DNA from: Roseiarcus sp963726105
GTDB taxonomy: Bacteria > Pseudomonadota > Alphaproteobacteria > Rhizobiales > Beijerinckiaceae
Reading direction: 5' to 3'
Length of the DNA stretch: 64,000 nucleotides
NCBI GenBank assembly: GCA_963726105.1
Contig: CAVSBJ010000019.1
Location: forward strand, 248,001-312,000
Both the position numbers and the translations under genes were made by a program. How positions within the stretch are numbered: the first letter of the stretch is position 1; each line of letters starts with the position of its first letter. The notes beneath the pieces are model-generated. The model saw nothing but the letters and a program-made list of their open reading frames with translations. It did not search any database and was not told the DNA's origin. Of this stretch, positions 40,665 to 50,228 are shown one piece after another.

Positions 40665-41735
40665 ATGCTGACCTGGCTGGCGGAACTCCCAGGCGCCTTC
40701 CATCTGTTCCGATATCTGACCTTCCGCACGCTCGGCGCGGCGGGGACCGGGCTTTTCCTCGTCTTCTTCTTCGGTCCGACGATCATCTCCGCGTTGCGTC
40801 TGAAACAAGGCAAGGGGCAGCCGATCCGCGCCGACGGACCGGCTTCGCATCTTCTCAGCAAGAAGGGCACGCCGACCATGGGCGGCCTCATGATCCTGTT
40901 CGGGCTTTTTGTCTCGGCTTTGCTGTGGGCCAATCTCGAAAGCCCGTATGTGTGGATCGTGCTGTTCGTCACCGCGGGTTTCGCCGTCATCGGATTCTAC
41001 GACGACTATCTGAAAGTCACGAAGCAGTCGGAGCGCGGCTTCTCGGGTCGCGCACGCCTGTTCGGCGAATATGTCATCGCCGCGCTCGCCTGTTATGCGC
41101 TGATGCGGGTCGGCGCCAATGCGACCGGGCTCGCGGTGCCGTTCGTGAGCGGCTTCGTGTTCGATTTCGGCTGGGCGTTCTTGCTGTTCGGTCCGTTCGT
41201 CATTGTCGCATTCGGCAACGCCGTCAATCTGACCGATGGGCTCGACGGGCTCGCGATCGTGCCGGTCATGATCGCCGCCGCGACGCTCGGGCTCATCGCC
41301 TATATCGCCGGCAACTATGTCTATTCGCACTATCTTTTGATCAATCACGTGCCGTTCGCCGGCGATCTCATGGTGGTCAGCGGCGCGTTGATTGGCGCGG
41401 GGGTCGGCTTCTTGTGGTTCAACGCGCCCCCAGCCCAGATCTTCATGGGCGACACCGGGTCGCTGGCGCTCGGCGGATTGCTCGGAACAACAGCTGTCGC
41501 GATCAAGCACGAGATCGTGCTGGCCGTGATTGGCGGATTGTTCGTGATGGAGGCGGCGTCGGTCGTCGTGCAGGTCGTGTCGTTCAAACTCACCGGCAGG
41601 CGGGTGTTCCGCATGGCGCCCATTCATCATCATTTCGAGCAGCTCGGCTGGTCGGAGCCGCAGATCGTCATGCGCTTCTGGATCATCGCCTTCGTGCTCG
41701 CGATGGTCGGCCTCGCCTCGCTGAAGCTGAGGTGA
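40665..41735 (+). CDS. mraY: Phospho-N-acetylmuramoyl-pentapeptide-transferase
   Basis: Makes lipid I by joining phospho-MurNAc-pentapeptide to undecaprenyl phosphate in the inner membrane. A 356-residue protein with about ten membrane helices and the catalytic segments FYDDYLKVTKQ (Asp pair), NLTDGLDGLA and the histidine-rich PIHHHFEQLGW. PTMGGLMIL near the N-terminus is also a family mark. Three bases after murF. Confidence 0.97.
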   Translation: MLTWLAELPGAFHLFRYLTFRTLGAAGTGLFLVFFFGPTIISALRLKQGKGQPIRADGPASHLLSKKGTPTMGGLMILFGLFVSALLWANLESPYVWIVLFVTAGFAVIGFYDDYLKVTKQSERGFSGRARLFGEYVIAALACYALMRVGANATGLAVPFVSGFVFDFGWAFLLFGPFVIVAFGNAVNLTDGLDGLAIVPVMIAAATLGLIAYIAGNYVYSHYLLINHVPFAGDLMVVSGALIGAGVGFLWFNAPPAQIFMGDTGSLALGGLLGTTAVAIKHEIVLAVIGGLFVMEAASVVVQVVSFKLTGRRVFRMAPIHHHFEQLGWSEPQIVMRFWIIAFVLAMVGLASLKLR

Positions 41736-41737
41736 CG

Positions 41738-43153
41738 ATGACGCCGGTCGAGACCCTGCGTGGACAGAGCGTCGCTCTCTTCGGCCTCGGGGGCTCGGGG
41801 CTGTCGACGGCGCGGGCGCTGGTCGCCGGGGGCGCCGAAGTGGCCGCCTGGGACGACAGCCCGACGGCTCGGGAGCGCGCCGAAGCCGGGGGCGTTCAGC
41901 TGGTCGATCTCGCTCACGCCGACTGGCGCGGGTTCCGGGTGTTTGTTCTGGCGCCGGGCGTCCCGCTGACTCATCCGAAGCCGCATTGGACCGTCAATCT
42001 CGCGGACGAGGCGGGGGTTCCAATCATCGGCGACGTCGAGCTGTTTGCGCGCGAGCGCGGCGCGAGAGCGCCGGACGCCCCCTTCGTCGCGATCACCGGC
42101 ACCAATGGCAAATCGACGACCACGGCGCTGATCGCCCATGTGCTCAAGGAAGCCGGACGCGAGGTCGCAATGGGCGGCAATATCGGCGTGCCGGTTCTCG
42201 ACCTGCCGCCCCCCGCCGCCGGACGGGTGCATGTCGTCGAATGTTCGTCCTACCAAATCGATCTCGCGCCGTCGCTTAGCCCCAGCGTCGGACTTCTGAT
42301 CAACATCACGCCCGACCATCTCGACCGACACGGCGATCTCGCCCGCTACGCCGCGATCAAGGAGCGCCTCGTCGCGCAGGCGGACGTTGCGCTCATCGGC
42401 GTCGACGACGAGCCTTGCCGTGCCATCTATGCGCGGCTCAAGGCGCGCGCCGGGGCGCCGCAAGTCCTTGCTGTCTCGGGGACGGAGTCTCCGCTCGCTG
42501 ACGTTTTGGTCAGCGCGCACCGCGTAATGGCCCGAGGGGAACCAGCGCCGGTGGCCGATCTTGCGAGCGCACGGGCGCTTCGCGGCGCCCATAATGGGCA
42601 GAACGCGGCCTTCGCCTATGCCGCGGCGAGCGCGCTTGGCGTCGAGCGCGATCGCATCGCGCGCGCGTTCGAGACGTTTCCCGGCCTCGCGCATCGCATG
42701 GAAGAGGTCGGCCGCCTTGGCCGTGTGCTGTTCATCAACGACTCGAAGGCGACCAACGCCGACGCGGCCGAGAAGGCGCTCATGTCGTTCCACGACATTC
42801 ATTGGATTCTCGGCGGCAAGCCGAAGGCGGGCGGAGTCGAGCCGCTGCGCGCGCTCTTTCCGCGCGTCACCAAAGCCTACTTGATCGGCGAGGCCGGCGA
42901 CGAATTCGCGCGCACGCTCGCTGGCGCCGTTCCCTTCGAGCGCTACGGGACTTTAAGCACGGCCCTTGAGGCGGCGGCTGAGGACGCAACGCAGTCACAG
43001 GCGCACGAGCCCGTGGTGCTGCTTTCGCCGGCCTGCGCGTCGTTCGATCAGTTTGCGAATTTCGAGGCGCGCGGAAACGCATTTCGGGCGCAGGTCGCCG
43101 AATGGCTTGAGCGACGTGCGGCGTCCGGAACGCGGGCGCAAACGGGGAGATAG
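41738..43153 (+). CDS. murD: UDP-N-acetylmuramoylalanine--D-glutamate ligase
   Basis: Adds D-glutamate to UDP-MurNAc-L-Ala. A 471-residue Mur ligase with a Rossmann N-terminus (VALFGLGGSGLSTARAL), ATP motif ITGTNGKSTTTALI, MGGNIGVPVL, VECSSYQID, NITPDHLDRHG, and FINDSKATNADA. The reading frame is open long before the gene inside mraY, but homology starts at MTPVETLRG, two bases after the mraY stop. Confidence 0.97.
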   Translation: MTPVETLRGQSVALFGLGGSGLSTARALVAGGAEVAAWDDSPTARERAEAGGVQLVDLAHADWRGFRVFVLAPGVPLTHPKPHWTVNLADEAGVPIIGDVELFARERGARAPDAPFVAITGTNGKSTTTALIAHVLKEAGREVAMGGNIGVPVLDLPPPAAGRVHVVECSSYQIDLAPSLSPSVGLLINITPDHLDRHGDLARYAAIKERLVAQADVALIGVDDEPCRAIYARLKARAGAPQVLAVSGTESPLADVLVSAHRVMARGEPAPVADLASARALRGAHNGQNAAFAYAAASALGVERDRIARAFETFPGLAHRMEEVGRLGRVLFINDSKATNADAAEKALMSFHDIHWILGGKPKAGGVEPLRALFPRVTKAYLIGEAGDEFARTLAGAVPFERYGTLSTALEAAAEDATQSQAHEPVVLLSPACASFDQFANFEARGNAFRAQVAEWLERRAASGTRAQTGR

Positions 43154-43158
43154 AGCGC

Positions 43159-44301
43159 ATGGCTTCGAGAGTGGAACGCGGGCCCGTTGCAGACTGGATG
43201 CGCACCGCCGATCGGTGGCTGATCGGGTCATTCATCGCGCTGATGGTGATCGGCCTGGTGATGGCGCTGGCGGCAAGTCCGGCGGTCGCCGAACGGCTCA
43301 ATCTCTCGACTTTCCACTTCGTCAATCGCCAGGCTTTGATGCTGATACCGACGGCGGCGCTGATGATTGCGACGTCGTTTCTGTCGCCGCGGCATGTGCG
43401 GCGCGCCGCGTTGCTGACGTTCGCCGTGTCGTTTGCGCTCATCATTCTCGCGCTCATGTTCGGCGCCGAGGTCAAAGGGGCGCGGCGCTGGATCTTCGGC
43501 CTGCAACCCTCGGAGTTCATCAAGCCGGCCTTCGTCGTTCTCGCGGCCTGGGCTTTCACCGAGGGCGGACGGACGGGGCCGACCGCGATTCCGGCCAAGC
43601 TTTTGTCCTTCCTGCTGCTCCCGATCGCCATTGTGCCGCTCATCCTCGAGCCGGACTTCGGCCAGACGATGCTGGTCGCGGTCGTCTGGACGGCGCTCTT
43701 CTTCCTGGCCGGTCTGCATTGGTTCTGGGTCGTCGCCGTCGGCGGGATGGGCATGGCGGGCGGCTTCGCGGTCTTCAAATTGTCGCCGCACGTGCATGAG
43801 CGCGTTCTGCGATTTCTCGATCCCGATTCGACCGGCGGCCTGGTCGACACATTTCAGGTCGACACGGCGTTGCAGAGCATTCTCTCCGGCGGCTGGCTTG
43901 GACGTGGCCCAGGCGAGGGCGTCTACAAACGAATCCTGCCCGACGCCCACACGGACTTCGTCTTCGCCGTGACCGGCGAAGAATTTGGCATGATCGCCTG
44001 CATGGCGCTGATCGCTTTCTTCGCCTTCATTGTCCTCCGCGCGCTGACCCTTGCTGCGCGCAATCCGGACCCGTTCTGCCGGCTCGCGGCCGCTGGGCTG
44101 ACCGTCATGTTTGGCGTGCAGAGCTGGATCAACATGGCGGTCAACTTGCGCGCCATGCCGGCCAAGGGGATGACCTTGCCGTTCATCTCCTATGGCGGCT
44201 CGTCCCTGCTCGCGCTCGGCCTCGGCATGGGCTTCCTCATCGCGACGACGCGCAAACGGCCGGCCGCCGATCTCGACCATCCCGCGGCGACGGAGGGATG
44301 A
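43159..44301 (+). CDS. ftsW: Peptidoglycan glycosyltransferase FtsW
   Basis: SEDS-family septal glycan polymerase of 380 residues with about ten membrane helices. Marks: NRQALMLIPTAALM, ALMFGAEVKGARRWI, GLQPSEFIKPAFV (Glu/Lys region near the active cavity), EPDFGQTMLVA with the catalytic Asp, ILPDAHTDFVFAVTGEEFG, and the final GMTLPFISYGGSSLLA. Works with FtsI. Five bases after murD; its stop overlaps murG start by four bases. Confidence 0.97.
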   Translation: MASRVERGPVADWMRTADRWLIGSFIALMVIGLVMALAASPAVAERLNLSTFHFVNRQALMLIPTAALMIATSFLSPRHVRRAALLTFAVSFALIILALMFGAEVKGARRWIFGLQPSEFIKPAFVVLAAWAFTEGGRTGPTAIPAKLLSFLLLPIAIVPLILEPDFGQTMLVAVVWTALFFLAGLHWFWVVAVGGMGMAGGFAVFKLSPHVHERVLRFLDPDSTGGLVDTFQVDTALQSILSGGWLGRGPGEGVYKRILPDAHTDFVFAVTGEEFGMIACMALIAFFAFIVLRALTLAARNPDPFCRLAAAGLTVMFGVQSWINMAVNLRAMPAKGMTLPFISYGGSSLLALGLGMGFLIATTRKRPAADLDHPAATEG

Positions 44302-45389
44302 GTTCGGCGCGCTCAATTCTGCTCGCGGCGGGCGGCACGGGCGGGCATCTCTTTCCCGCGGCGGCGCTGGCCGCGGCGCTTGCCAAGCGGGGCGCTGAAG
44401 TCGAGCTCGCGACGGATAGCCGTGCGCTCAAATTCGGCGCGGATTTCCCAGCCCGCGCCATTCACGCCTTTCCGTCAGCGACAACCACGGAAGCCGGCGC
44501 GCTCGCCAAGGCGCGCGCTTCGCTGACCCTGGGCGCGGGCCTCGCGGCAGCGGCGCTCAAGCTCAGCCGCATCAGGCCGCGCGCCGTCGTTGGCTTTGGC
44601 GGCTATCCGACCGTGCCGCCGCTTCTCGCCGCCTGGCTCCTCAGAATCCCGACCGTCCTGCATGAGCAGAATGCGGTCATGGGACGCGCCAATCGTTTTC
44701 TAAGTCCGCGCGTCAATGCGATCGCTTGCGGCTTTCCGGGCCTGAAGGGCGTCGATCAGGCCAAGACCCGCGTGACGGGCAATCCCGTTCGGCCATCGGT
44801 CATCGCGGCCGCCGCGATTCCCTATCCCGCGCCCATCGGGCGGCGCCTGAACCTTCTGGTGACCGGCGGCTCACAGGGGGCCCGCGTCATGTCCGATGTC
44901 GTGCCCGCGGCGCTCGCGCTTTTGAATCCGGAGGAACGACAACGAATCCGCCTCACCCAGCAGGCGCGCGGCGAGGACAGCGCGCGCGTGGCCGGGGCTT
45001 GCGCGCGAATGGAGTTCCCGGTCGAGATCGCGGAATTTTTCGCGGACTTGCCGGCGCGGATGGCGGCGGCGCATCTCATCATCGGCCGCGCCGGCGCTTC
45101 GACCGTCTCCGAACTCGCGGTCATCGGGCGCGCGTCCGTCCTCGTGCCGTTCCCCCACGCGCTCGATCAGGATCAGGCGGCGAATGCAGCGACGCTCGCG
45201 AAGGCCGGCGGCGCGACCGTCGTGCCGCAGACCGAGTTCACGCCCGAGCATTTGGCCGCAATCTTACGCAACGCTCTTGCCGCGCCGGCCAATCTCCAGG
45301 CGGCAGCGATGGCGGCGAAATCAGTCGGCGTTCCGGACGCGGCCGAGCGCCTCGCCGATCTCGTGCTCGAGGTCGCGCAGCCGGCGTAG
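44298..45389 (+). CDS. murG: UDP-N-acetylglucosamine--N-acetylmuramyl-(pentapeptide) pyrophosphoryl-undecaprenol N-acetylglucosamine transferase
   Basis: GT28 glycosyltransferase of 363 residues, on the cytosolic face of the membrane, converting lipid I to lipid II. Motifs: LLAAGGTGGHLFPA, VVGFGGYPTVPPLLAA, VLHEQNAVMGRAN, LLVTGGSQGAR and GRAGASTVSELAVIG with LVPFPHALDQDQ. It is the last dcw gene here; murC, which normally follows, is not next to it. A convergent FG-GAP repeat gene ends 24 bases away. Confidence 0.97.
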   Translation: MSSARSILLAAGGTGGHLFPAAALAAALAKRGAEVELATDSRALKFGADFPARAIHAFPSATTTEAGALAKARASLTLGAGLAAAALKLSRIRPRAVVGFGGYPTVPPLLAAWLLRIPTVLHEQNAVMGRANRFLSPRVNAIACGFPGLKGVDQAKTRVTGNPVRPSVIAAAAIPYPAPIGRRLNLLVTGGSQGARVMSDVVPAALALLNPEERQRIRLTQQARGEDSARVAGACARMEFPVEIAEFFADLPARMAAAHLIIGRAGASTVSELAVIGRASVLVPFPHALDQDQAANAATLAKAGGATVVPQTEFTPEHLAAILRNALAAPANLQAAAMAAKSVGVPDAAERLADLVLEVAQPA

Positions 45390-45412
45390 GCCGACAATTC
45401 AATTTGGCTGCG

Positions 45413-47059
45413 TCAAACCGCGAGCCAACTCGGCCCAGGGTTGGCGACCGGCCCGCCGCCGATAATAGTGTTGCCATTCATTTCCCAGACCGAGACTTGC
45501 CCGCCGGCCTTCTGCATCAGGATGTCGGAATGACCTTCGCCATTGAAATCGCCTGTTCCGACCGCTTGCCAACTCGGCCCTGGATCGGCGACCGGCCAGC
45601 CACCGATAATGGTGTTGCCGTTCATTTCCCAGACCGAGACTTGCCCATCCGTATTCTGCATCAGAATGTCGGAAAGACCGTTGCCGAAGAAATCGCCTGT
45701 TCCGAGGGCGCGCCAACTCGGCCCGGGATTGGCGACCGGCCCGCCGCCGATGATGGTGTTGCCGTTCATTTCCCAGACTGAGACTTGGCCCGTGCTCGTG
45801 TTCTGCATCAGGATGTCGGAATGACCGTCGTGATTGAAATCGCCGGTTCCGATCGCTTGCCAACTCGGCCCGGGATTGGCGACCGGCCCGCCGCCGATGA
45901 TGGTGTTGCCGTTCATTTCCCAGACTGAGACTTGCCCATCCGTATTCTGCATCAGGATGTCGGAATGACCGTCGTCATTGAAATCGCCGGTTCCGATCGC
46001 TTGCCAACTCGGCCCGGGATTGGCGACCGGTCCGCCGCCGATCATAGTGTTGCCGTTCATTTCCCAGACTGAGACTTGCCCATCCGGATTCTGCATCAGG
46101 ATGTCGGAATGACCGTCGTCGTTGAAGTCGCCGGTTCCGATCGCTTGCCAACTCGGCCCGGGATTGGCGACGGGCCCACCGCCGATGATATTGTTGCCGT
46201 TCATCTCCCAGACCGAGACTTGCCCGCTGGTATTCTGCATCAGGGTGTCGGAGGAGTTTCCGCCAGCGTTGAAACGGCGCGGCCGTGGGGAGACGACATC
46301 GGCTGTTCCAAACCCAATGACGCTCAACGCTTCAATATCGAAGCTGGTCAAGGTTGTTGCGGCGCTGGTGAACGGCAGTCTTAATGGATCGTCAGTGGGC
46401 AGGTCTGTGAAGAGTGTTTGATCGAAGGACGTGCTGAAATCAGCCAAGTCCGTATTGCCGCCGTCGATTGAGAAGTAAGCAGGTTGGCCGGACGTCCACT
46501 GGTAATGTCCGGGCGATGAATAACGAAACAGATCCGCGACATCGGGAAAGGAGCCGCCTTGTGCGATAGTATCCCAGCCCAGAGCATGGGCGATCTCGCA
46601 CAGGGCCGCTGGCTCCCAGTCCTCGGGCGAGCCTGCGTCCCCGACATTAAATCCGATTGAGCCGTCGACTGCGCTGCTGTCTCCACTAAAAACTCCGAGC
46701 GCTTTCTCCTCTGCGGGGCTGATTGTGAAACTATTAGGGTCGCCTGGTAAAGAAGCGGCGCTCGCGGGTAATGACGCAACCGCGGTAATCTGGGCGGTCG
46801 AGGTTGCGTCGGCGGTTAGCCAGGCCTTAAGCTCCGAATAGTTCACTAATGAAAGGGGGCCGCCCCCAAGTGAGAAGGCGCCTGGATTAGTTAGAACATC
46901 CGAGGGAGCATCATTAAACGTTCCCCAACCGTAACTGATATTCACATTATAGTTGCCTGGAAAATCCTGCTCGAAAACGCTGGCGGCAGCCTCAACCGCC
47001 GCCGTGAGGCCGGCCGGCGCGGAAGCAATACTGTTGTCCGGAATCAGAGTGATCTGCAT
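45413..47059 (-). CDS. FG-GAP/VCBS-type repeat protein with a degenerate metalloprotease-like domain
   Basis: A 548-residue, probably secreted protein. Residues 1-265 look like an NF038122/zinc-metallopeptidase-type domain, but the site reads ALCEIAHALGW: the first His of HExxH is Cys154, leaving E155 and H158. Residues 271-548 are six repeats of 48 residues (GQVSVWEMNGN..., GPVANPGPSW, GTGDFNDDGHSDILMQ), FG-GAP/VCBS-type calcium-binding repeats that form a beta-propeller. There is no signal peptide, so export by a type I system is possible. It is Asn, Gly, Asp-rich and without cysteine elsewhere apart from one. Convergent with murG; the protease may be inactive. Confidence 0.8.
   Translation of the reverse strand: MQITLIPDNSIASAPAGLTAAVEAAASVFEQDFPGNYNVNISYGWGTFNDAPSDVLTNPGAFSLGGGPLSLVNYSELKAWLTADATSTAQITAVASLPASAASLPGDPNSFTISPAEEKALGVFSGDSSAVDGSIGFNVGDAGSPEDWEPAALCEIAHALGWDTIAQGGSFPDVADLFRYSSPGHYQWTSGQPAYFSIDGGNTDLADFSTSFDQTLFTDLPTDDPLRLPFTSAATTLTSFDIEALSVIGFGTADVVSPRPRRFNAGGNSSDTLMQNTSGQVSVWEMNGNNIIGGGPVANPGPSWQAIGTGDFNDDGHSDILMQNPDGQVSVWEMNGNTMIGGGPVANPGPSWQAIGTGDFNDDGHSDILMQNTDGQVSVWEMNGNTIIGGGPVANPGPSWQAIGTGDFNHDGHSDILMQNTSTGQVSVWEMNGNTIIGGGPVANPGPSWRALGTGDFFGNGLSDILMQNTDGQVSVWEMNGNTIIGGWPVADPGPSWQAVGTGDFNGEGHSDILMQKAGGQVSVWEMNGNTIIGGGPVANPGPSWLAV
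45416..46250 (-). repeat. Six tandem 144-bp coding repeats
   Basis: Each 144-bp unit encodes one 48-residue FG-GAP-type repeat; one unit is longer by a codon (NTST). Neighbouring units are nearly identical at the DNA level, so copy number can change by slippage or recombination and may be misassembled. Confidence 0.85.
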
Positions 47060-47280
47060 CGCAGCCTAGATGTGTGGCGCGTCCGACATGCGTGGCCAGC
47101 GGGCGGCCACATCATACGATCGTATAAATGTTTTGGCCGCGCGTTGCCAACCAAGCCTCGCCACGTTGGATGAAACGAGCGAGAGGCGCCTCGCCGGCGA
47201 GATCTCGTTGCCCTGCGCGTGTGTGGCTGGGTGCCACACACCCGCTCAGATCGAGACGATCGAATGCGCGGCGGCCGACC
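47060..47280. other. Gene-free spacer
   Basis: No supported feature between the repeat protein and the efflux operon. Confidence 0.3.
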
Positions 47281-48849
47281 TTAATCCATCACCGCATGGG
47301 CCGCCGCCTCTTGGCGCGAAACCGGCGCCGCGGACTTTGTCGAGCGGATGAGCGCGAGCAGCGGGAAGGCGCAGAGCGCGACGAAGGTCATGAGCAGGAA
47401 GCTGTTGGAATAGGCCATCATCGCCGCCTGCTGGGTAATGATCCCTTCAAGCATCGCCATGCTTGGAAGCCCGTGTCCCCAGACCATCGAAGCGTTCGGC
47501 ATTCGGAGCGCGTCGTTGAACGGCGTCGCATGCTCGACGAGCTGACTGTGGAACATTGTCGTCATGCTCGTCAGGCGCGCGATGACGACCGAGATGCCGA
47601 CCGACGAGCCGATGTTGCGAATGAGCGTCCACAACGCCGCGCCTTCGGTGCGCAACTCGCCCGGCAGGCTGGCGAAGGCGATGGTGTTGAGGGGCACGAA
47701 GATGAAGCCAAGCCCCAACCCTTGCGCGATCGAGTTGATCACGATCGTCCTTGCGGAAACGTCGAGGTTCCAACCGACCATGAGCCAGAGGGACGAAGCC
47801 GCGAGCACGAGGCCGATGAGAATCATGATCCGAGGATCGACCCTGCCGCTCATCCGGCCGACCAGGAACATCCCCACGAATGTGCCGATGCCGCGCGTGC
47901 CGAGCAGAAAGCCGCTCGACAGCACCGGGTAATTGAGCAGGTTCTGAATGAACGGGGTCACCAGCGCCATGCTCGCAAGCAGCATGATGCCAACGAGGAA
48001 CATGAAGACAAGGGCTATGGAAAAGTTCCAATCCTTGAAGATGCGGACGCTGATGAAGGGCCGCGCGGAGGTGAGGCAGTCGGCGAGGAAGAAATAGAAG
48101 CCGACGATCGCGAGGATCGACTCAATCCAGATCTCCGGCGACTCGAACCAGCCGAGCTGCTCGCCGCGGTCGAGCATCATCTGCAGCGAGCCGATGCCGA
48201 GCGACAGGCTCAGAAAGCCGAACCAGGAGAACGGCACGTCGCGTCGCGTCGGCGTTTCGCTCATGAAGACCCAAAGGCCCGCGGTGGTGAGAATGCCGAA
48301 GGGCAGATTGACGAAAAACACCCAGCGCCACGAATAGGAGTCGGTCAGCCAGCCCCCGAGCGTCGGACCCATGATCGGGCCGAGCATGACGCCCATGCCC
48401 CAGATCGCCATCGCCGAGCCGCGCTTGGCGGGCGGGAAGATGTCGAGCATCACCGCCTGGCTCAGGGGCACCAGCGCCGCGCCGAACACGCCCTGCAACA
48501 GCCGGTAGGCGACCATCTGCTCGATCGAGAGCGCGACGCCGCACAGCATCGACGCGACCGTGAAGCCGGCGGTGCAAACGATGAAGAGCTTCTTGCGGCC
48601 GAAGCGAGTCGCCATCCAGCCGAGCGGCGAAGTCATGATCGCGGCGGCGACGATGTAGGACGTCAACACCCAGTTGATCTGATCCTGCGTCGTCGCCAGC
48701 GAACCCTGCATGTAGGGCAACGCGACGTTGGCGATCGTCGTGTCGAGCGCCTGCATGATGGTCGCCATCATGATGCAGACGGTCAACAGCCACTTGAGCG
48801 TCGGCGAGATCGTTTCGTAGATCGGCCGAGCGGGCGCTTGCGCGTTCAT
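47281..48849 (-). CDS. DHA2 family drug:H+ antiporter (EmrB/QacA-like)
   Basis: A 522-residue major facilitator with 14 predicted membrane helices. Family marks: MQALDTTIANVALPYMQG in helix 1, WVLTSYIVAAAIMTS, the MFS loop motif GRKKLF, and antiporter motif C RLLQGVFGAALVPLSQ with GPIMGPTLGGWL. It would form the inner-membrane pump of a tripartite EmrAB-type system with the adjacent adaptor gene, which overlaps its start (ATGA). Substrate unknown. No outer-membrane TolC homologue is present here. Confidence 0.93.
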   Translation of the reverse strand: MNAQAPARPIYETISPTLKWLLTVCIMMATIMQALDTTIANVALPYMQGSLATTQDQINWVLTSYIVAAAIMTSPLGWMATRFGRKKLFIVCTAGFTVASMLCGVALSIEQMVAYRLLQGVFGAALVPLSQAVMLDIFPPAKRGSAMAIWGMGVMLGPIMGPTLGGWLTDSYSWRWVFFVNLPFGILTTAGLWVFMSETPTRRDVPFSWFGFLSLSLGIGSLQMMLDRGEQLGWFESPEIWIESILAIVGFYFFLADCLTSARPFISVRIFKDWNFSIALVFMFLVGIMLLASMALVTPFIQNLLNYPVLSSGFLLGTRGIGTFVGMFLVGRMSGRVDPRIMILIGLVLAASSLWLMVGWNLDVSARTIVINSIAQGLGLGFIFVPLNTIAFASLPGELRTEGAALWTLIRNIGSSVGISVVIARLTSMTTMFHSQLVEHATPFNDALRMPNASMVWGHGLPSMAMLEGIITQQAAMMAYSNSFLLMTFVALCAFPLLALIRSTKSAAPVSRQEAAAHAVMD

Positions 48850-50228
48850 CGGATGACGGCTGTCCGCGCTCCCATGAGCGTGTCGACATAGCCGACCACC
48901 CATTGCTTGAGCCCTTCAAGCGTGCCGGCGAGGGTGCGCACCCGTCCCGTGTCGATGGTCAGATACGTGCTCATCCCGGCCCGCAGGCCCGTCGTGTCCT
49001 CCTTCGGGTCGAAGCAGAAGCGGAGCGGCACGCGCTGGACGACCTTGACCCAGTTGCCGCTTGCATTCTGGGGCGGCAGGATCGCGAACTGAGCGCCGGT
49101 GCCGGGCGCGATCGAGCAGATCGTCCCTTTCCATTCCCTGTCGGGGAAGGTGTCGACGCTGACCGTTGCGGGCAGGCCGACATGGACATAGGTCAAGTCC
49201 GATTCCTTCGGATTGGCGTCGACCCACAGGCCGGTATTCGCGACGATGGCGAAAATCGGCTGTCCAGCCGCCGCCACGCGCCCGAGCTCGATCTCTGGCA
49301 CCTGCGTCGCCACGCCGTCGATTGGCGCAAGCACCCTGGTGTTGCGGAGGTTGCGCTCCGCGTCGTCGACCGCGGCTCGCGCCTGCATATAATCGGGAAA
49401 CTGGTCGATCGTCGTAGCGGGTCCGCCGCCGAGCTTCACCTTGACCGTCGCCTGCTGCCATTTGACGAATTCGAGGATCTGCTTGGCCTGAATGAGATTG
49501 GCCATCGACGTGTCGCGGTCGGCGACTGTGCCTGAGCGCGAAATGGCGAGGTCGTTCTTGCGGTCGAAGTCGGCCTGACGGACCTTCACTGCATCCTCGC
49601 CCATCTTGATCTGGTCGACGTTGCTGGCATATGCGGATCCAAGATTGGAGAATTCGACCTTGGCCGCTTCCAGCTTGCCCTTCGCGAGGGCGAGGGCGAT
49701 GTCGTAGGGCTTGGAATCGATGTCGAAGAGCGGATCGCCGACCTTGACCTTCTGCCCCTCGACAACATGCACGGCGGCGATCGAGCCGGTGACCTGCGGC
49801 GCGATGAGCGACTTGTTCGCGCCGACATAGGCGTTGTCGGTCGAGACATAGCGGCCGCTGCTCAGCCACCAGCCGAAGCCGAGCGCCAGCGCGGCGAGCG
49901 GAATGACGACGAGCATGATGAACCGACTGACGCGGCGCTTCGGCTTGACGACGATTGGCGTCTGCGCCGCCGACGCTGGCGGGGCCGCGGAAGGCGGTGG
50001 CGCGGACGGCGACTGCGGACCTGGCGCGGGCGTTCGCGTCGGCGTGAACTGAATGGGCGGTGAGGGCTGCTGCGCCGACGGCGTCTGCGGCGCGGGTTCG
50101 CGCGTGGCCGAGAGTGGGGCCGAGCCCTTCGACGGCGTAAAAGGCAGGGGCTGCGCCGGTTGAGACGCGGCGGCCTGATTGTCCTCCTGCGCCGGATCGC
50201 GCGCCGAAGCTGGCTTGGGTTGGGTCAC
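48846..50228 (-). CDS. HlyD/EmrA family membrane fusion protein
   Basis: A 460-residue periplasmic adaptor: a cytosolic Pro/Ala/Gln-rich N-terminus of about 95 residues (unusually long), one membrane helix (FIMLVVIPLAALALGFGWWL), barrel-sandwich hybrid (YVSTDNAYVGANKSLIAPQV, GQKVKVGDPLFDIDS), a coiled coil, and a beta-barrel (GLWVDANPKESDLTYV). It bridges the DHA2 pump to an outer membrane channel. The GTG start overlaps the marR stop, so all three genes are an operon. Confidence 0.93.
   Translation of the reverse strand: MTQPKPASARDPAQEDNQAAASQPAQPLPFTPSKGSAPLSATREPAPQTPSAQQPSPPIQFTPTRTPAPGPQSPSAPPPSAAPPASAAQTPIVVKPKRRVSRFIMLVVIPLAALALGFGWWLSSGRYVSTDNAYVGANKSLIAPQVTGSIAAVHVVEGQKVKVGDPLFDIDSKPYDIALALAKGKLEAAKVEFSNLGSAYASNVDQIKMGEDAVKVRQADFDRKNDLAISRSGTVADRDTSMANLIQAKQILEFVKWQQATVKVKLGGGPATTIDQFPDYMQARAAVDDAERNLRNTRVLAPIDGVATQVPEIELGRVAAAGQPIFAIVANTGLWVDANPKESDLTYVHVGLPATVSVDTFPDREWKGTICSIAPGTGAQFAILPPQNASGNWVKVVQRVPLRFCFDPKEDTTGLRAGMSTYLTIDTGRVRTLAGTLEGLKQWVVGYVDTLMGARTAVIR

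Noticed and set aside
45416..46250. Regular repeats that could suggest a CRISPR array
   Set aside because: The units are 144 bp, tandem, without unique spacers, and code for FG-GAP-type protein repeats.
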